Notes: a model not told the origin generated them from the letters alone. Positions 1 through 8,816 are shown, numbered from the stretch's first letter. The stretch is 64,000 nt of DNA from Pseudomonas frederiksbergensis (GCF_003732705.1 NZ_MOBR01000009.1:248001-312000); one strand, 5' to 3'. A program made the numbers and translations.

Positions 1-1053
1 GCGTTAGCGCATTTCCACCCGGTGCACGTGCACCTCGGCACCCAGGACGTGACCGGGCGTGTGGCGTTGCTGGAAGGCCCGAGCCTGGCCCCCGGTGGGC
101 GGATGTTCGCGCAACTGCTGTTGAACACGCCGGTACATGCGGTGAAGGGCGATCCGTTGATCCTGCGCGACCAAAGCGCCCAACGCACCCTTGGTGGTGG
201 TCGGGTGCTGGATCCCTTCGCCCCGAGCCGCCACCGCCGCAGCCCCGAGCGACTGGCGCAGCTGCAAGCCCTCGCCAGCACCGACAGCCTTGAAGCCGTC
301 ATGCCTGCGCTGCTGGCCCACAGCGACACCGGCCTCGACCCGCAACGCCTGGAGCGCCAATTCAACCGTCCGCGCAATAGCTGGGCGCTCCCCGCCGACG
401 TGCGCCTGATCAACACGCGCCAAGGCCCGCTGCTGTTCAGCGCCGAACGCTGGGACGCGCTCAAGCCGCCGCTGCTGGAACACCTCGCACGCTTCCATCA
501 ACTGGAACCGGACCAAATGGGCCCGGACCGCGATCGCCTGCGGCGTTTCACCGGCACCGCGCTGGACCGCCCAACGTTCATCAGCCTGCTCGACGAATTG
601 CTCGCCAGCGGTGCCATCGTCAGCAGCGGGCCGTGGCTGCACCTGCCCGATCACCAAGTACGCCTGAGCGCCGAAGACGAAACCATGTGGCAGCAATTGC
701 AGCCGACTTTCGAACAGGCCGGTTTCAATCCGCCATGGGTGCGCGAACTCGGGCATGACGAAGCGGCGGTGCGCGCGCTGTTGCGCAAAATGGCGCGACT
801 GGGACTGCTGCACCAAGTGGTGCGCGACCTGTTTTATACCGACGCGGTGCTGCGGCAATTGGCGGCTATGCTGATGCAACTGGCGGGGGAAAACCCGGTG
901 ATCGAGGTTGCGGCGTTTCGTGATGCGGTGGGCCTCGGGCGCAAGCGCAGCGTGCAGATTCTTGAATACTTCGACCGGATCGGCCTGACTCGACGCCTCG
1001 GCGACCGTCGTCAGATCCGTCTCGACAGTGCACTGGCGCAGGCCAACGAATAA
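1..1053 (+). CDS. selB: Selenocysteine-specific elongation factor SelB, C-terminal part (5' truncated)
   Basis: The reading frame is open from base 1 and ends with TAA at 1051-1053, so the N-terminal GTPase domains lie outside the window. The first residues read ALAHFHPVHVHLGTQDV, typical of the end of the SelB translation-factor core. The rest forms the winged-helix repeats that bind the SECIS element of mRNA. The last ~60 residues (VIEVAAFRDAVGLGRKRSVQ..., ending in a basic wing) match the final winged helix. SelB delivers Sec-tRNA to UGA codons. The stop codon touches the first base of the tRNA-Sec gene, which supports the call independently. The internal GTG at 22 is not the real start. 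Confidence 0.96.
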   Translation, partial: ALAHFHPVHVHLGTQDVTGRVALLEGPSLAPGGRMFAQLLLNTPVHAVKGDPLILRDQSAQRTLGGGRVLDPFAPSRHRRSPERLAQLQALASTDSLEAVMPALLAHSDTGLDPQRLERQFNRPRNSWALPADVRLINTRQGPLLFSAERWDALKPPLLEHLARFHQLEPDQMGPDRDRLRRFTGTALDRPTFISLLDELLASGAIVSSGPWLHLPDHQVRLSAEDETMWQQLQPTFEQAGFNPPWVRELGHDEAAVRALLRKMARLGLLHQVVRDLFYTDAVLRQLAAMLMQLAGENPVIEVAAFRDAVGLGRKRSVQILEYFDRIGLTRRLGDRRQIRLDSALAQANE

Positions 1054-1149
1054 GGAAGGCAATCGCGCCCGGTGGCGCGGCCGGGCTTCAAACCCGGTTG
1101 GGGACGGCATCCGTTCCCGGGCAGGTTCGACTCCGGCTGCCTTCCGCCA
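1054..1149 (+). tRNA. selC: tRNA-Sec (anticodon TCA)
   Basis: The sequence folds as a long selenocysteine tRNA of 96 nt with encoded CCA. An 8-bp acceptor stem pairs GGAAGGCA (1054-1061) with TGCCTTCC (1138-1145), followed by G and CCA (1147-1149). The anticodon arm has stem CCGGG/CCCGG (1081-1085/1093-1097) around loop CTTCAAA, with TCA at 1088-1090. A long variable arm and the GGTTCGACTCC T-arm follow. It reads UGA in partnership with SelB just upstream. There is no spacer after the selB stop, so the tRNA is probably processed from a selB-selC transcript. Confidence 0.97.
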
Positions 1150-1152
1150 ATT

Positions 1153-2040
1153 TCAGCGTGGTGCCAGTTCCTTGATCAGGAAATCAATGAACGTGCGGGT
1201 CTTCTGCGGCACTCGCCGCGCCGACGGGTACACCGCGTTGATGGTGATCGGCGGCGCCTGCCACTCGCACAGCACCGGCACCAGCCGACCCGCCGTCAAC
1301 GCGTCTTCGACGATGAAATCCGGGAGCAGGGCGATGCCCATGCCGGCTTCGGCGGCCTGGGCCAGCAAGTCGCCGTTGTTGGCGTGCAAGGGGCCGGTGA
1401 CGTTGACCCGTTGCGTGTCCTTGCCGTTGCTCAGTTGCAGGCTGACGCCGCTTTGCAGGTAGCCGTAGTTCAAGCATTGATGGCTGGTCAGGTCTTTGGG
1501 AATTTGCGGCGTGCCGGCACGTTTCAGGTAGGCCGGCGAAGCGACCATGATCCGTGGGGCCGGGGCGATGAGGCGGGCGATCATCGATGAGTCCGGCATG
1601 CTCGCAATCCGCAGTGTTACGTCGAAACCACCGCGCACCGGGTCCACTTGTTGATCGCTGAGCACCAGTTGCAGCTCGATGTTCGGGTGCAGTTCATGGA
1701 ACAGCGGAATCAGCGGCCCCAAACGCCGCAAGCCGAATGACATCGGCGCGTTGATCCGCAGCACGCCGCGCAATTCCCCGATACCGTCCCGCGCCCGTTG
1801 TTCGGCTTCGTCCAGCGAGGCGATCAGTTCCCGCGCGGCGTCGTAATACTCGGCGCCGGCCTCGGTCAGGTGCAGGCTGCGGGTGGTGCGTTGCAGCAAT
1901 TGCACGCCGATGGCTTCTTCCAATGCCTGAATCTGTTTGCTGACTTTTGAGCGCGGCACGTCCATCGCCCGGGCTGCGGCGGCGAAGCCGTTTTCACCGA
2001 CGGTGGTGATAAACGCGCGCATGCATTCAATACGGTCCAT
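1153..2040 (-). CDS. LysR-family transcriptional regulator
   Basis: This 295-residue protein has the LysR layout. An N-terminal winged helix-turn-helix (about residues 1-60, with AARAMDVPRSKVSKQIQALE and TTRSLHLTEAG) is followed by a substrate-binding domain beginning near LRGVLRINAPMSFG. It starts at ATG 2040 and ends only 3 bases from the tRNA-Sec gene, in convergent orientation. It is transcribed away from a YcaC-type hydrolase gene (2181), with a perfect GGAATCA-A-TGATTCC palindrome between them. It probably controls that gene and itself. The effector is unknown. Confidence 0.93.
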   Translation of the reverse strand: MDRIECMRAFITTVGENGFAAAARAMDVPRSKVSKQIQALEEAIGVQLLQRTTRSLHLTEAGAEYYDAARELIASLDEAEQRARDGIGELRGVLRINAPMSFGLRRLGPLIPLFHELHPNIELQLVLSDQQVDPVRGGFDVTLRIASMPDSSMIARLIAPAPRIMVASPAYLKRAGTPQIPKDLTSHQCLNYGYLQSGVSLQLSNGKDTQRVNVTGPLHANNGDLLAQAAEAGMGIALLPDFIVEDALTAGRLVPVLCEWQAPPITINAVYPSARRVPQKTRTFIDFLIKELAPR

Positions 2041-2055
2041 GACTGTCCCTGATTT

Positions 2056-2070
2056 GGAATCAATGATTCC
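2056..2070. promoter_or_regulatory. Candidate LysR operator (perfect palindrome)
   Basis: GGAATCAATGATTCC is a 15-bp perfect palindrome with one central base, 16 bases upstream of the LysR start codon. A degenerate second copy, GGTAATTGTTCC, lies at 2079-2090. Palindrome plus weaker neighbour in a divergent promoter is the usual arrangement for LysR recognition and activation sites. The link to this LysR protein is inferred from position. Confidence 0.55.
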
Positions 2071-2180
2071 CGATTTTAGGTAATTGTTCCTTTAATGGCC
2101 AGGACTTACATTAGCTCCACGCCAAGCAAACAACGGCTAACCCATTAAACAGAACTCATCGACATCAAAAGGAACTCGCC

Positions 2181-2822
2181 ATGTCCATTCGTGAATTGCT
2201 CAACCCAACCAACTCCGCCCTGATCCTGATCGACCACCAGCCGCAGATGTCCTTTGGCGTGCAATCGATTGATCGCCAGACCTTGAAGAACAACACTGTG
2301 GCTTTGGCCAAAACGGCGAAGATCTTCAACGTGCCGACCATCCTGACCTCGGTGGAAACCGAAAGCTTCAGCGGTTTCATCTGGCCGGAATTGCTCGGTG
2401 TGTTCCCGGACCAGCAGCCGATCGAGCGCACCTCGATGAACTCCTGGGAAGACAAGGCACTGGTGGCGGCGGTGAAAGCCACCGGGCGCAAAAAGCTGAT
2501 CATGGCGGCGCTGTGGACTGAGGTCTGCCTGAACTTCCCGGCGCTGGAAGCCCTGGCTGAAGGCTACGAGGTGTACATCGTCACCGACGCCTCCGGCGGC
2601 ACCACCAAAGAAGCCCACGACATGTCGGTGCAACGCATGATCCAGGCCGGCGCGGTGCCGGTGACCTGGCAACAAGTCCTGCTCGAATACCAACGCGACT
2701 GGGCCCACAAAGAAACCTACGACGCGGTGATGGAACTGGTGCGCGAACACAGCGGCGCCTACGGCATGGGCGTGGATTACGCCTACACCATGGTGCACAA
2801 GGCGCCGCAGCGTAAGGCTTGA
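2181..2822 (+). CDS. ycaC: YcaC-type isochorismatase-family hydrolase
   Basis: The 213-residue protein belongs to the cysteine-hydrolase (isochorismatase-like) superfamily. The acidic residue of the triad is in ALILIDHQPQMSF near residue 19. The nucleophile cysteine is in LWTEVCLNFPAL. The preceding GRKKLIMAAL strand carries the lysine region. The family hydrolyses amides or esters, and the true substrate of YcaC proteins is not settled. The start at 2181 has an AAGGAA-type ribosome site just upstream. A paralogue of the same size lies at 5055-5708 on the other strand. Confidence 0.9.
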   Translation: MSIRELLNPTNSALILIDHQPQMSFGVQSIDRQTLKNNTVALAKTAKIFNVPTILTSVETESFSGFIWPELLGVFPDQQPIERTSMNSWEDKALVAAVKATGRKKLIMAALWTEVCLNFPALEALAEGYEVYIVTDASGGTTKEAHDMSVQRMIQAGAVPVTWQQVLLEYQRDWAHKETYDAVMELVREHSGAYGMGVDYAYTMVHKAPQRKA

Positions 2823-2839
2823 TCAAGGATCGTCCACCG

Positions 2840-2860
2840 GCCCTGAGCCAGGCTCAGGGC
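2840..2860 (+). terminator. Hairpin downstream of the YcaC gene
   Basis: GCCCTGAG and CTCAGGGC form an 8-bp stem around a 5-base loop, starting 17 bases after the hydrolase stop codon. No T-run follows, so it may be a weak terminator or RNA-stabilising hairpin rather than a classical intrinsic terminator. Confidence 0.45.
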
Positions 2861-2864
2861 TAAA

Positions 2865-3666
2865 GTGGGAGCGGGCTTGCTCGCGAAGGCGGAGTGTCAG
2901 TCACCAGAAATGTTGACTGATCCACCGCTTTCGCGAGCAAGCTCGCTCCCACATTTTGGTCTGTGTGAAACCCAATCCCGCGACCACCGCCATTCCCCTT
3001 GTAGGAGCGAGGCTCGCCCGCGAAGGCGGAGTGTCAGTCGACAGAACTACTGACTGACCCACTGCCTTCGCGAGCAGGCTCGCTCCCACATTTGGTCCTG
3101 TGTGAAACCCAATCCCGCGACCACCGCAATTCCCTTTGTAGGAGCGAGGCTTGCCCGCGAAGGCGGAGTGTCAGTCGACAGAAATGCTGGCTGACCCACC
3201 GCTTTCGCGAGCAAGCTCGCTCCCACATTTTGTCCTGTGTGAAACCCAATCCCGCGACCACCGCCATTCCCCTTGTAGGAGCGAGGCTTGCCCGCGAAGG
3301 CGGAGTGTCAGTCGACAGAAATGCTGGCTGACCCACCGCTTTCGCGAGCAGGCTCGCTCCCACATTTGGTCCTGTGTGAAACCCAATATTGTGACCACCG
3401 CCATTCCCCTGTGGGAGCGAGCCTGCTCGCGAATGCGGTCTGGCTGATTCAGGGATATTGAATGTGCCGCCGTCTTCGCGAGCAGGCTCGCTCCCACATG
3501 TTGGTCTGTGTGAACGCCGATCCCGCGACCACCGCAATTCCCCTTGTAGGAGCGAGCGGTGCGGCGATCCGACTTGCCCGCGAAGGCGTCGTATCAGTCG
3601 CCATCATCATCGACTGACACACCGTCTTCGCGGGCAAGTCGGATCGCCGCACCGCTCGCTCCTACA
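2865..3666. repeat. Tandem array of six REP/REPIN-like hairpin units
   Basis: Six units begin at 2865, 3001, 3138, 3275, 3411 and 3546, a period of 135-137 bases. Each has a left arm starting GTAGGAGCGAGG or GTGGGAGCGAGC, an inner spacer (often AGTGTCAGTCGACAGAA), and an inverted right arm ending GCTCGCTCCCAC or GCTCGCTCCTAC. The linkers are near-identical (CCTGTGTGAAACCCAATCCCGCGACCACC). This is the organisation of paired inverted REP sequences mobilised by a RAYT transposase acting in trans. No transposase is seen here. Short open frames across the array are repeat artefacts. The array fills the whole gap between the YcaC gene and the OprD gene. Confidence 0.9.
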
Positions 3667-3681
3667 GGGATTTTGGGTGAA

Positions 3682-4995
3682 TCAGAAAGGCCCGAAGTTC
3701 AGCGGGTATTGGATGACGACATACACGCGGTCGATGTCGTCGCCAGCCTGGGCGGAGTTGCCCCGATGTGAAACATGGGACAGTTGCAGCGATAAGCCTT
3801 TGGCCGACCCTGATTGCACGATGTAGCGCAAGTCGATATCCCGCTCCCAATGCTTCCCACCATCCCCCTGTTGCGGCACGTACTCGCCACTTTCCTCATC
3901 GAACGGGTTATACGCGCCGCCCTTGGGGGCATGGGTGCCGTCGATGTTGCGACCGGTCACGTAGCGGGTCATGAAGTTCAGTCCCGGAATGCCAAACGCA
4001 CCCAGGTCGAGGTCGTAGCGTGCTTGCCAGGAGCGTTCATGGGCGCCGTTGAAGTCGGCGTATTTGATCGAGTTGGCCAGGTAGATGGAATCGCCACCGA
4101 CGAAATCGAACGGCGTATCACCGTTGATTTGCTGGTAGGCGAGGGTAAAGGCTTGGGCGCCGAGGGTGTATTTGCCCGACAGACTGTAGGCGGTGTTGTC
4201 GATTGCACCCGCCAATGCCCGCCCGGTGTCCTGCGTGTGGTACAGGTTCGCATCGAGAAAAACATCAGACTGCTTGAGGTGCAGATTGCCGTAGTACTGG
4301 TGCCAGGTGTCGCTCAGTTCGGAGGCATACAACGCGCCGCCGACCGGGCTGTTGGTGAACAGGTCGGCCCCCAGGAAAGAGATTCCGCCGGCCTCGGTGT
4401 TGGCGCCGTAACCGAAAAAATCGCCCTTGCCCGATGAACTGTCCTGGTTCTTGAACGCCGTGAAGTGCCCGGCCACCAGGTTGATGCCGTCGATTTCCCG
4501 ACTGTTCATCAGAAAACCCGTGGCGTACTCCGGTTGCAGGCGTTTGTCGGACGTATCGAACACTGGGGTTTCCACGGTCATTTCACCGAAGGCCAGGGTG
4601 GTGCGAGACGCCTTGACCTTGATCGCGCCGCCGCCACTGGAGTAGTTGCTGTCGCTGCGACCGTCATCATCCACCGGCAGCAACCCAGTGCCTGAATGGC
4701 CTTTGCCGCCATCGAGCTTGAGCCCGAAAAACCCGTGGGCGTCGAGGCCAAAACCAATCGCGCCATCGGTGAAACCGGATTCAAAGTTGCTGATAAACCC
4801 TTGAGTCCATTCGGCTTTGTAGCTTTTGCCAGAGGGCGAGGGCGTTCGGTAATCGCTGTTGAGGTAGAAGTTGCGACTCAGCACCCCAAGCGTTGCGCCC
4901 TCCAGAAAACCGGTGGGCGCCGGTTCATCCGCCAGGGCCGTGCCGGCGAACAGTATCGACAACCACAGGCTGCGATTTAGCGAAGAAATCATCAT
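3682..4995 (-). CDS. OprD-family outer membrane porin
   Basis: The product is 437 residues from the ATG at 4995. A signal peptide (MMISSLNRSLWLSILFAGTALA, cut near ALA-DEP) precedes the OprD hallmark GFLEGATLGVLSRNFYLNSDY and the LDAHGFFGLKLDGG strand. The C-terminus is aromatic (NFGPF), as needed for outer membrane insertion. OprD porins are 18-strand barrels for small carboxylates, amino acids or related solutes. The upstream GTG at 5037 would add 14 non-signal residues, so I prefer 4995 (4992 is also possible). It lies 59 bases downstream of the second YcaC-type gene on the same strand and is probably co-transcribed. Confidence 0.9.
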   Translation of the reverse strand: MMISSLNRSLWLSILFAGTALADEPAPTGFLEGATLGVLSRNFYLNSDYRTPSPSGKSYKAEWTQGFISNFESGFTDGAIGFGLDAHGFFGLKLDGGKGHSGTGLLPVDDDGRSDSNYSSGGGAIKVKASRTTLAFGEMTVETPVFDTSDKRLQPEYATGFLMNSREIDGINLVAGHFTAFKNQDSSSGKGDFFGYGANTEAGGISFLGADLFTNSPVGGALYASELSDTWHQYYGNLHLKQSDVFLDANLYHTQDTGRALAGAIDNTAYSLSGKYTLGAQAFTLAYQQINGDTPFDFVGGDSIYLANSIKYADFNGAHERSWQARYDLDLGAFGIPGLNFMTRYVTGRNIDGTHAPKGGAYNPFDEESGEYVPQQGDGGKHWERDIDLRYIVQSGSAKGLSLQLSHVSHRGNSAQAGDDIDRVYVVIQYPLNFGPF

Positions 4996-5054
4996 CGATC
5001 GATCACCACGAGGGCAGCGACTGCGCAAGCAAGCCACGCAGTCGCCGTTGTTGC

Positions 5055-5708
5055 TTAATGGCCTTCGGACGCGCCGAACATGGTTTTGGCGTAGATCAGG
5101 CCCAAACCGTAGGAGCCGCCGTTGGCGATGGAGGTTTTCACGGTTTCTTCGTACGTCTCGCTGCGCGCCCAGTCACGTTGCAATTCCAGCAGGTATTGCA
5201 GCGAGGTCATTGGCCGTGCGCCGAGTTGGATCATGCGTTGAATCGCCATTTCATGGGCTTCAATCGACACATCGCCGCAAGCATCGGCGATGAAGTACAC
5301 CTCGAAACCCTGATCGATGGCTGACAGCGCCGGGCCGACGATGCACACGGAAGTCCACAGGCCGGCGAGGACGATTTTCTGTTTGCCGAACTTATTGACT
5401 TCAACCGCGATGCGCTCGTCTTCCCAGGTGTTCATGCTGGTGCGGTCGATCACGTTGTGTTCCGGGAACACCGACTTGATTTCGTCGAAGATCGGCCCGG
5501 AAAAGCTCTTCTCGGCGACGGTAGTAAGAATGGTCGAAACCTTGAAACCACGCGCAGCCTTGGCCACCAGCGCGGCGTTGTTGCGCAGGGTCACGGCATC
5601 GATGGACTTGGTCGCAAAGGACATCTGCGACTGGTGATCGATCATGATCAGAGTGTGGTCGGTCGGGGTCAGCAGGGTTTTGCCGGGAACTGCTTTTGCA
5701 ATGGCCAT
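5055..5708 (-). CDS. YcaC-type isochorismatase-family hydrolase (second copy)
   Basis: This 217-residue protein is a paralogue of the protein at 2181-2822. It shares HTLIMIDHQSQMSF (Asp), FSGPIFDEIKSVFPE, DRTSMNTWEDE and LAGLWTSVCIVGPAL (nucleophile Cys), and a C-terminal AKTMFGASEGH. The ATG at 5708 is preceded by AAGGACC at a good distance, and a GTG just upstream is less likely. It precedes the OprD gene on the same strand, so uptake and hydrolysis of a small amide or ester are possibly linked. The substrate is unknown. Confidence 0.9.
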   Translation of the reverse strand: MAIAKAVPGKTLLTPTDHTLIMIDHQSQMSFATKSIDAVTLRNNAALVAKAARGFKVSTILTTVAEKSFSGPIFDEIKSVFPEHNVIDRTSMNTWEDERIAVEVNKFGKQKIVLAGLWTSVCIVGPALSAIDQGFEVYFIADACGDVSIEAHEMAIQRMIQLGARPMTSLQYLLELQRDWARSETYEETVKTSIANGGSYGLGLIYAKTMFGASEGH

Positions 5709-5802
5709 CACGAGGTCCTTACGGGAGTGAGTGAAGGCTCATGGTTGCGCAGATTCGGCTGGGGATATTGAGTGGGTGTGCTGTGTTTGGGTCCTGTGTC
5801 AG

Positions 5803-5832
5803 CCCTGCGCGATGCTGATTGATCGCGCAGGG
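5803..5832. terminator. Strong hairpin after phbC
   Basis: CCCTGCGCGAT (5803-5813) pairs with ATCGCGCAGGG (5822-5832), an 11-bp GC-rich stem with an 8-base loop. It lies 7 bases beyond the phbC stop, between two genes reading the same way (phbC and the second YcaC gene). It lacks a clear T-run. It may end or attenuate the phbBAC transcript. Confidence 0.5.
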
Positions 5833-5839
5833 TGGAGCG

Positions 5840-7543
5840 TTATTGCATCACATAGCGCCCCGGTGCCGACTCAATCGCCGGGTATTGGGCATTGCCGATG
5901 TGCAGCGCCGAAGGCTGGCGCTCCCCGGCGTGCTCGGCCAGCCAGGCAAACCAGTCATTCCACCAGCTACCCGGATGTTGCTGGGCATTCATGAACCACG
6001 TATCCGGTTTTTTGCTGACGCGGTTGTTGGTCCAGTAATGACGCTTCTGATTGGCCGGCGGGTTGATCACCCCGGCGATATGCCCCGAGGCGCCGAGCAC
6101 AAAACGCTTGGTTCCGCCGAGTAACTCGGTGCTGGCGTAGGCGCTTCGCCACGGCACGATGTGGTCATCGTGGGTGGCAAGGATGTAGGCCGGCGCCTCG
6201 ATGGTCCGCAGGTCGAGTTTGACGCCGCAGCAATCCAGCTCACCGGATTTCAAGTCGTTCTGCAAATACGTGTGGCGCAAGTACCAGCAGTACATCGGGC
6301 CGGGCAGGTTGGTGCTGTCGTTGTTCCAGAACAACAGGTCCAGGGCAATCGGCTTCAGACCCTTGAGGTATTTGTCGACGTTGTAGTTCCACCACAAGTC
6401 ATTGGGGCGCAGCAGGGAGAAGGTGTTGCCCATGTCCTCGCCCTTGAACAGACCGATAGGGCCGTCCTTTCCGCCGATGGTGCGTTCGCGGTAGGCCACC
6501 AGTTTCTCGTCGACAAAAATGTCGATGGGGCCGGTGTCGAGGTAATCAAGGAAGGTGGTCAACAGGCTGACACTGGCGATGTCTTTATCGCCGCGCGCCG
6601 CCAATACGGCCAGGGCGGTGCTTAACAGCGTGCCGCCGATGCAAAAACCGACGCAATTGGGCCGTTGCTCGCCGCTGATTTCACGGGTCACTTGCAGGCC
6701 TTTGATGATGCCGGTTTCGATCAGGTCATCCCACGTGGTGTTGGCGTGTGCCTGGTCGAAGTTGCGCCAGGACATCAAGAACACCGGATGCCCTTGCTGT
6801 AACAAATGGCCGATCATCGAGTTGTCGGGACGCAAATCGAGGATGTAGTACTTGTTGATCGACGGCGGCACCACGAACACCGGGCGCCGGTACTGGGTTT
6901 CGGTTTGCGGGTAGTACTGGATCAACTGGAACAGTTCGTTCTCGAACACCACTTCGCCGGGGGTGGTGGCCAAATCCTCGCCGACCTTGAACGCATTGCT
7001 GTCGCACTGGCGCATCTTGCCTTCTTGCAGGTCGGCGGCCAGATGCAGTAACCCCGTGAGCAGGCTGGCACCTTGAGTATCGACCACCCGTTGCAAGGCA
7101 TCCGGGTTACTCGCCAGGAAGTTGCTTGGCGCTCCGGCGGCGATGGCTTGCTCCACCAGGTACAGCAGGCGCTGGCGTGGTTTCTTTTCCTTGATCGGCA
7201 GTTTATCCAGCAGCTTCAGCAGGAAACCGGCGTTGAGCAGGTAAAACGCCGCCAGCGAACCAAACAGCGGTTGGCTCCAGGCGCCACTGGCGAAGCGTCG
7301 ATCCTCAAATGTGAACGGCTGGCCGGTCATCAGGCGCTGGCCGAGGTCGCCCCATTGCAGTTGATAGTCGGACTGCAGGCTGTCGAGGGTGCCACGGGGC
7401 AGGTCAAACCAGTCGTTGTGTTCCTGCCCTGTGAACCACGGATTGGTGCTGACCCACAGACGTAATTGTTGCACCGCAAAGGACGCAATGAACGGAACCT
7501 GGCCAGACCAGTAAGTGTTGAAGGTGTGCGCGTTGTTATCCAT
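5840..7543 (-). CDS. phbC: Class I poly(3-hydroxybutyrate) synthase
   Basis: This 567-residue enzyme polymerises (R)-3-hydroxybutyryl-CoA at the granule surface. The PhaC N-terminal domain includes FNTYWSGQVPFIASFAVQQL. The alpha/beta-hydrolase core holds the modified lipase box GFCIGG with nucleophile Cys301. The catalytic Asp is in THDDHIVPW and the His is in GASGHIAGVINPP. The length fits class I (about 560-590), not the medium-chain class II enzymes usual in Pseudomonas. The ATG at 7543 has AAGGAG 5 bases upstream, so the earlier in-frame ATG at 7561 is rejected. It is the last gene of phbB-phbA-phbC. Confidence 0.95.
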   Translation of the reverse strand: MDNNAHTFNTYWSGQVPFIASFAVQQLRLWVSTNPWFTGQEHNDWFDLPRGTLDSLQSDYQLQWGDLGQRLMTGQPFTFEDRRFASGAWSQPLFGSLAAFYLLNAGFLLKLLDKLPIKEKKPRQRLLYLVEQAIAAGAPSNFLASNPDALQRVVDTQGASLLTGLLHLAADLQEGKMRQCDSNAFKVGEDLATTPGEVVFENELFQLIQYYPQTETQYRRPVFVVPPSINKYYILDLRPDNSMIGHLLQQGHPVFLMSWRNFDQAHANTTWDDLIETGIIKGLQVTREISGEQRPNCVGFCIGGTLLSTALAVLAARGDKDIASVSLLTTFLDYLDTGPIDIFVDEKLVAYRERTIGGKDGPIGLFKGEDMGNTFSLLRPNDLWWNYNVDKYLKGLKPIALDLLFWNNDSTNLPGPMYCWYLRHTYLQNDLKSGELDCCGVKLDLRTIEAPAYILATHDDHIVPWRSAYASTELLGGTKRFVLGASGHIAGVINPPANQKRHYWTNNRVSKKPDTWFMNAQQHPGSWWNDWFAWLAEHAGERQPSALHIGNAQYPAIESAPGRYVMQ

Positions 7544-7637
7544 GGAACTCCTTGCCCACAAAGGTCAACCGGGCAGAAAAAAGCGCGACACCGCGTACGG
7601 TGCCGCGTCAGTAGCAAAGGCAAGCAGTTCGGTATGA

Positions 7638-8816
7638 CTAGCGCTCGATGACCAGGCTGACGCCTTGACCACCACCGATGCACAACGTGGCCAGGCCTTT
7701 GTGACCATCACGACGAATCAGCTCAAACAACAGCGACACCAGAATCCGTGCACCCGATGCACCGATCGGATGACCGAGGGCAATCGCACCACCGTTGACG
7801 TTGACCTTGCTGGTGTCCCAGCCCAGTTCCTTGCCGACCGCCAGGGACTGCGCGGCGAAGGCTTCGTTGGCTTCGATCAGGTCCAGGTCATCGAGGCTCC
7901 AGCCGGCCTTTTCCAGCACCAGGCGGGTGGCCGGCACCGGGCCGATGCCCATGATCGACGGGTCGACACCGGCACTGGCGTAAGCCTTGATCCGTGCCAG
8001 TACTGGTAACCCCAAGGCCTGGGCCTTGGCGGCGCTGGCGAGTATCAGCACGGCGGCGCCATCGTTGAGCGTCGAGGCGTTGCCGGCGGTGACGCTGCCG
8101 TCCTTCTGGAACGCCGGTTTGAGCTTGCCCAGGGACTGCACGCTGGTGTCCGCGCGTGGTTGCTCGTCGGTGTCGAAGGCCAGCGGCTCACCCTTGCGCT
8201 GAGGAATCAGAATCGGGGTGATTTCACGCTTGAAGTAACCGGCTTCGATAGCGGCGGCGGCTTTCTGCTGCGAGGCGGCGGCGAAGGTGTCTTGTTGCTC
8301 GCGGGTCAGGCTGTACTTCTGCGCCAGGTTCTCGGCGGTGATGCCCATGTGGTAGTCGTTGAAGGCATCCCACAAACCGTCCTGAATCACGCTGTCTTGC
8401 AGTTGCGCATGACCCAGGCGCAAACCGGTGCGGGCCTTGGGCAATACGTAAGGCGCCAGGCTCATGTTTTCCTGACCGCCGGCAATCACCAGTTCGGCGT
8501 CGCCACAGCGGATCGCCTGAACCGCCAATTGCACAGCCTTGAGGCCCGAACCACAGACCTTGTTCAAGGTCATGGCGGGGGTGGTGAAGGGCAGGCCGGC
8601 CTTGATCGCGGTCTGGCGCGCCGGGTTTTGCCCGGCACCGGCGCTGAGCACCTGGCCGAGGATCACTTCATCGATCTGTTCGGCGTTGATACCGGTCTGT
8701 TCCAGCAAACGGCGAATCAGCGCCGCGCCCAGTTCGGTGGCTGGAATCGCGGACAAGGCACCCTGGAAGCTGCCAATGGCGGTACGAGTAGCGGCAACGA
8801 TTACGACTTCGTTCAT
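7638..8816 (-). CDS. phbA: Acetyl-CoA C-acetyltransferase (beta-ketothiolase)
   Basis: This 392-residue thiolase condenses two acetyl-CoA into acetoacetyl-CoA, the first step of PHB synthesis. Motifs are the acyl-accepting cysteine in [13 protein letters not shown], the NEAFAAQ loop, the histidine in [16 protein letters not shown] and the C-terminal CIGGGQG cysteine. The start at ATG 8816 gives the family length, and a 4-residue longer form is less likely. It lies between phbB (57 bases upstream) and phbC (94 bases downstream) on the same strand. Confidence 0.95.
   Translation of the reverse strand: MNEVVIVAATRTAIGSFQGALSAIPATELGAALIRRLLEQTGINAEQIDEVILGQVLSAGAGQNPARQTAIKAGLPFTTPAMTLNKVCGSGLKAVQLAVQAIRCGDAELVIAGGQENMSLAPYVLPKARTGLRLGHAQLQDSVIQDGLWDAFNDYHMGITAENLAQKYSLTREQQDTFAAASQQKAAAAIEAGYFKREITPILIPQRKGEPLAFDTDEQPRADTSVQSLGKLKPAFQKDGSVTAGNASTLNDGAAVLILASAAKAQALGLPVLARIKAYASAGVDPSIMGIGPVPATRLVLEKAGWSLDDLDLIEANEAFAAQSLAVGKELGWDTSKVNVNGGAIALGHPIGASGARILVSLLFELIRRDGHKGLATLCIGGGQGVSLVIER

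Noticed and set aside
3034..3537. Repeat-containing 167-residue open frame in the REP array
   Set aside because: Its peptide repeats only reflect the 137-base DNA units (GSEPAREDG, RKRWVSQH). There is no start signal or domain.
2865..3666. CRISPR array
   Set aside because: Repeats are palindromic units of about 90 bases with conserved linkers. There are no unique spacers of 30-40 bases and no cas genes.
5840..7543. Medium-chain (class II) PHA synthase
   Set aside because: Length and neighbours (phbA, phbB) fit class I. No phaZ, phaD, phaF or phaI genes lie beside it.
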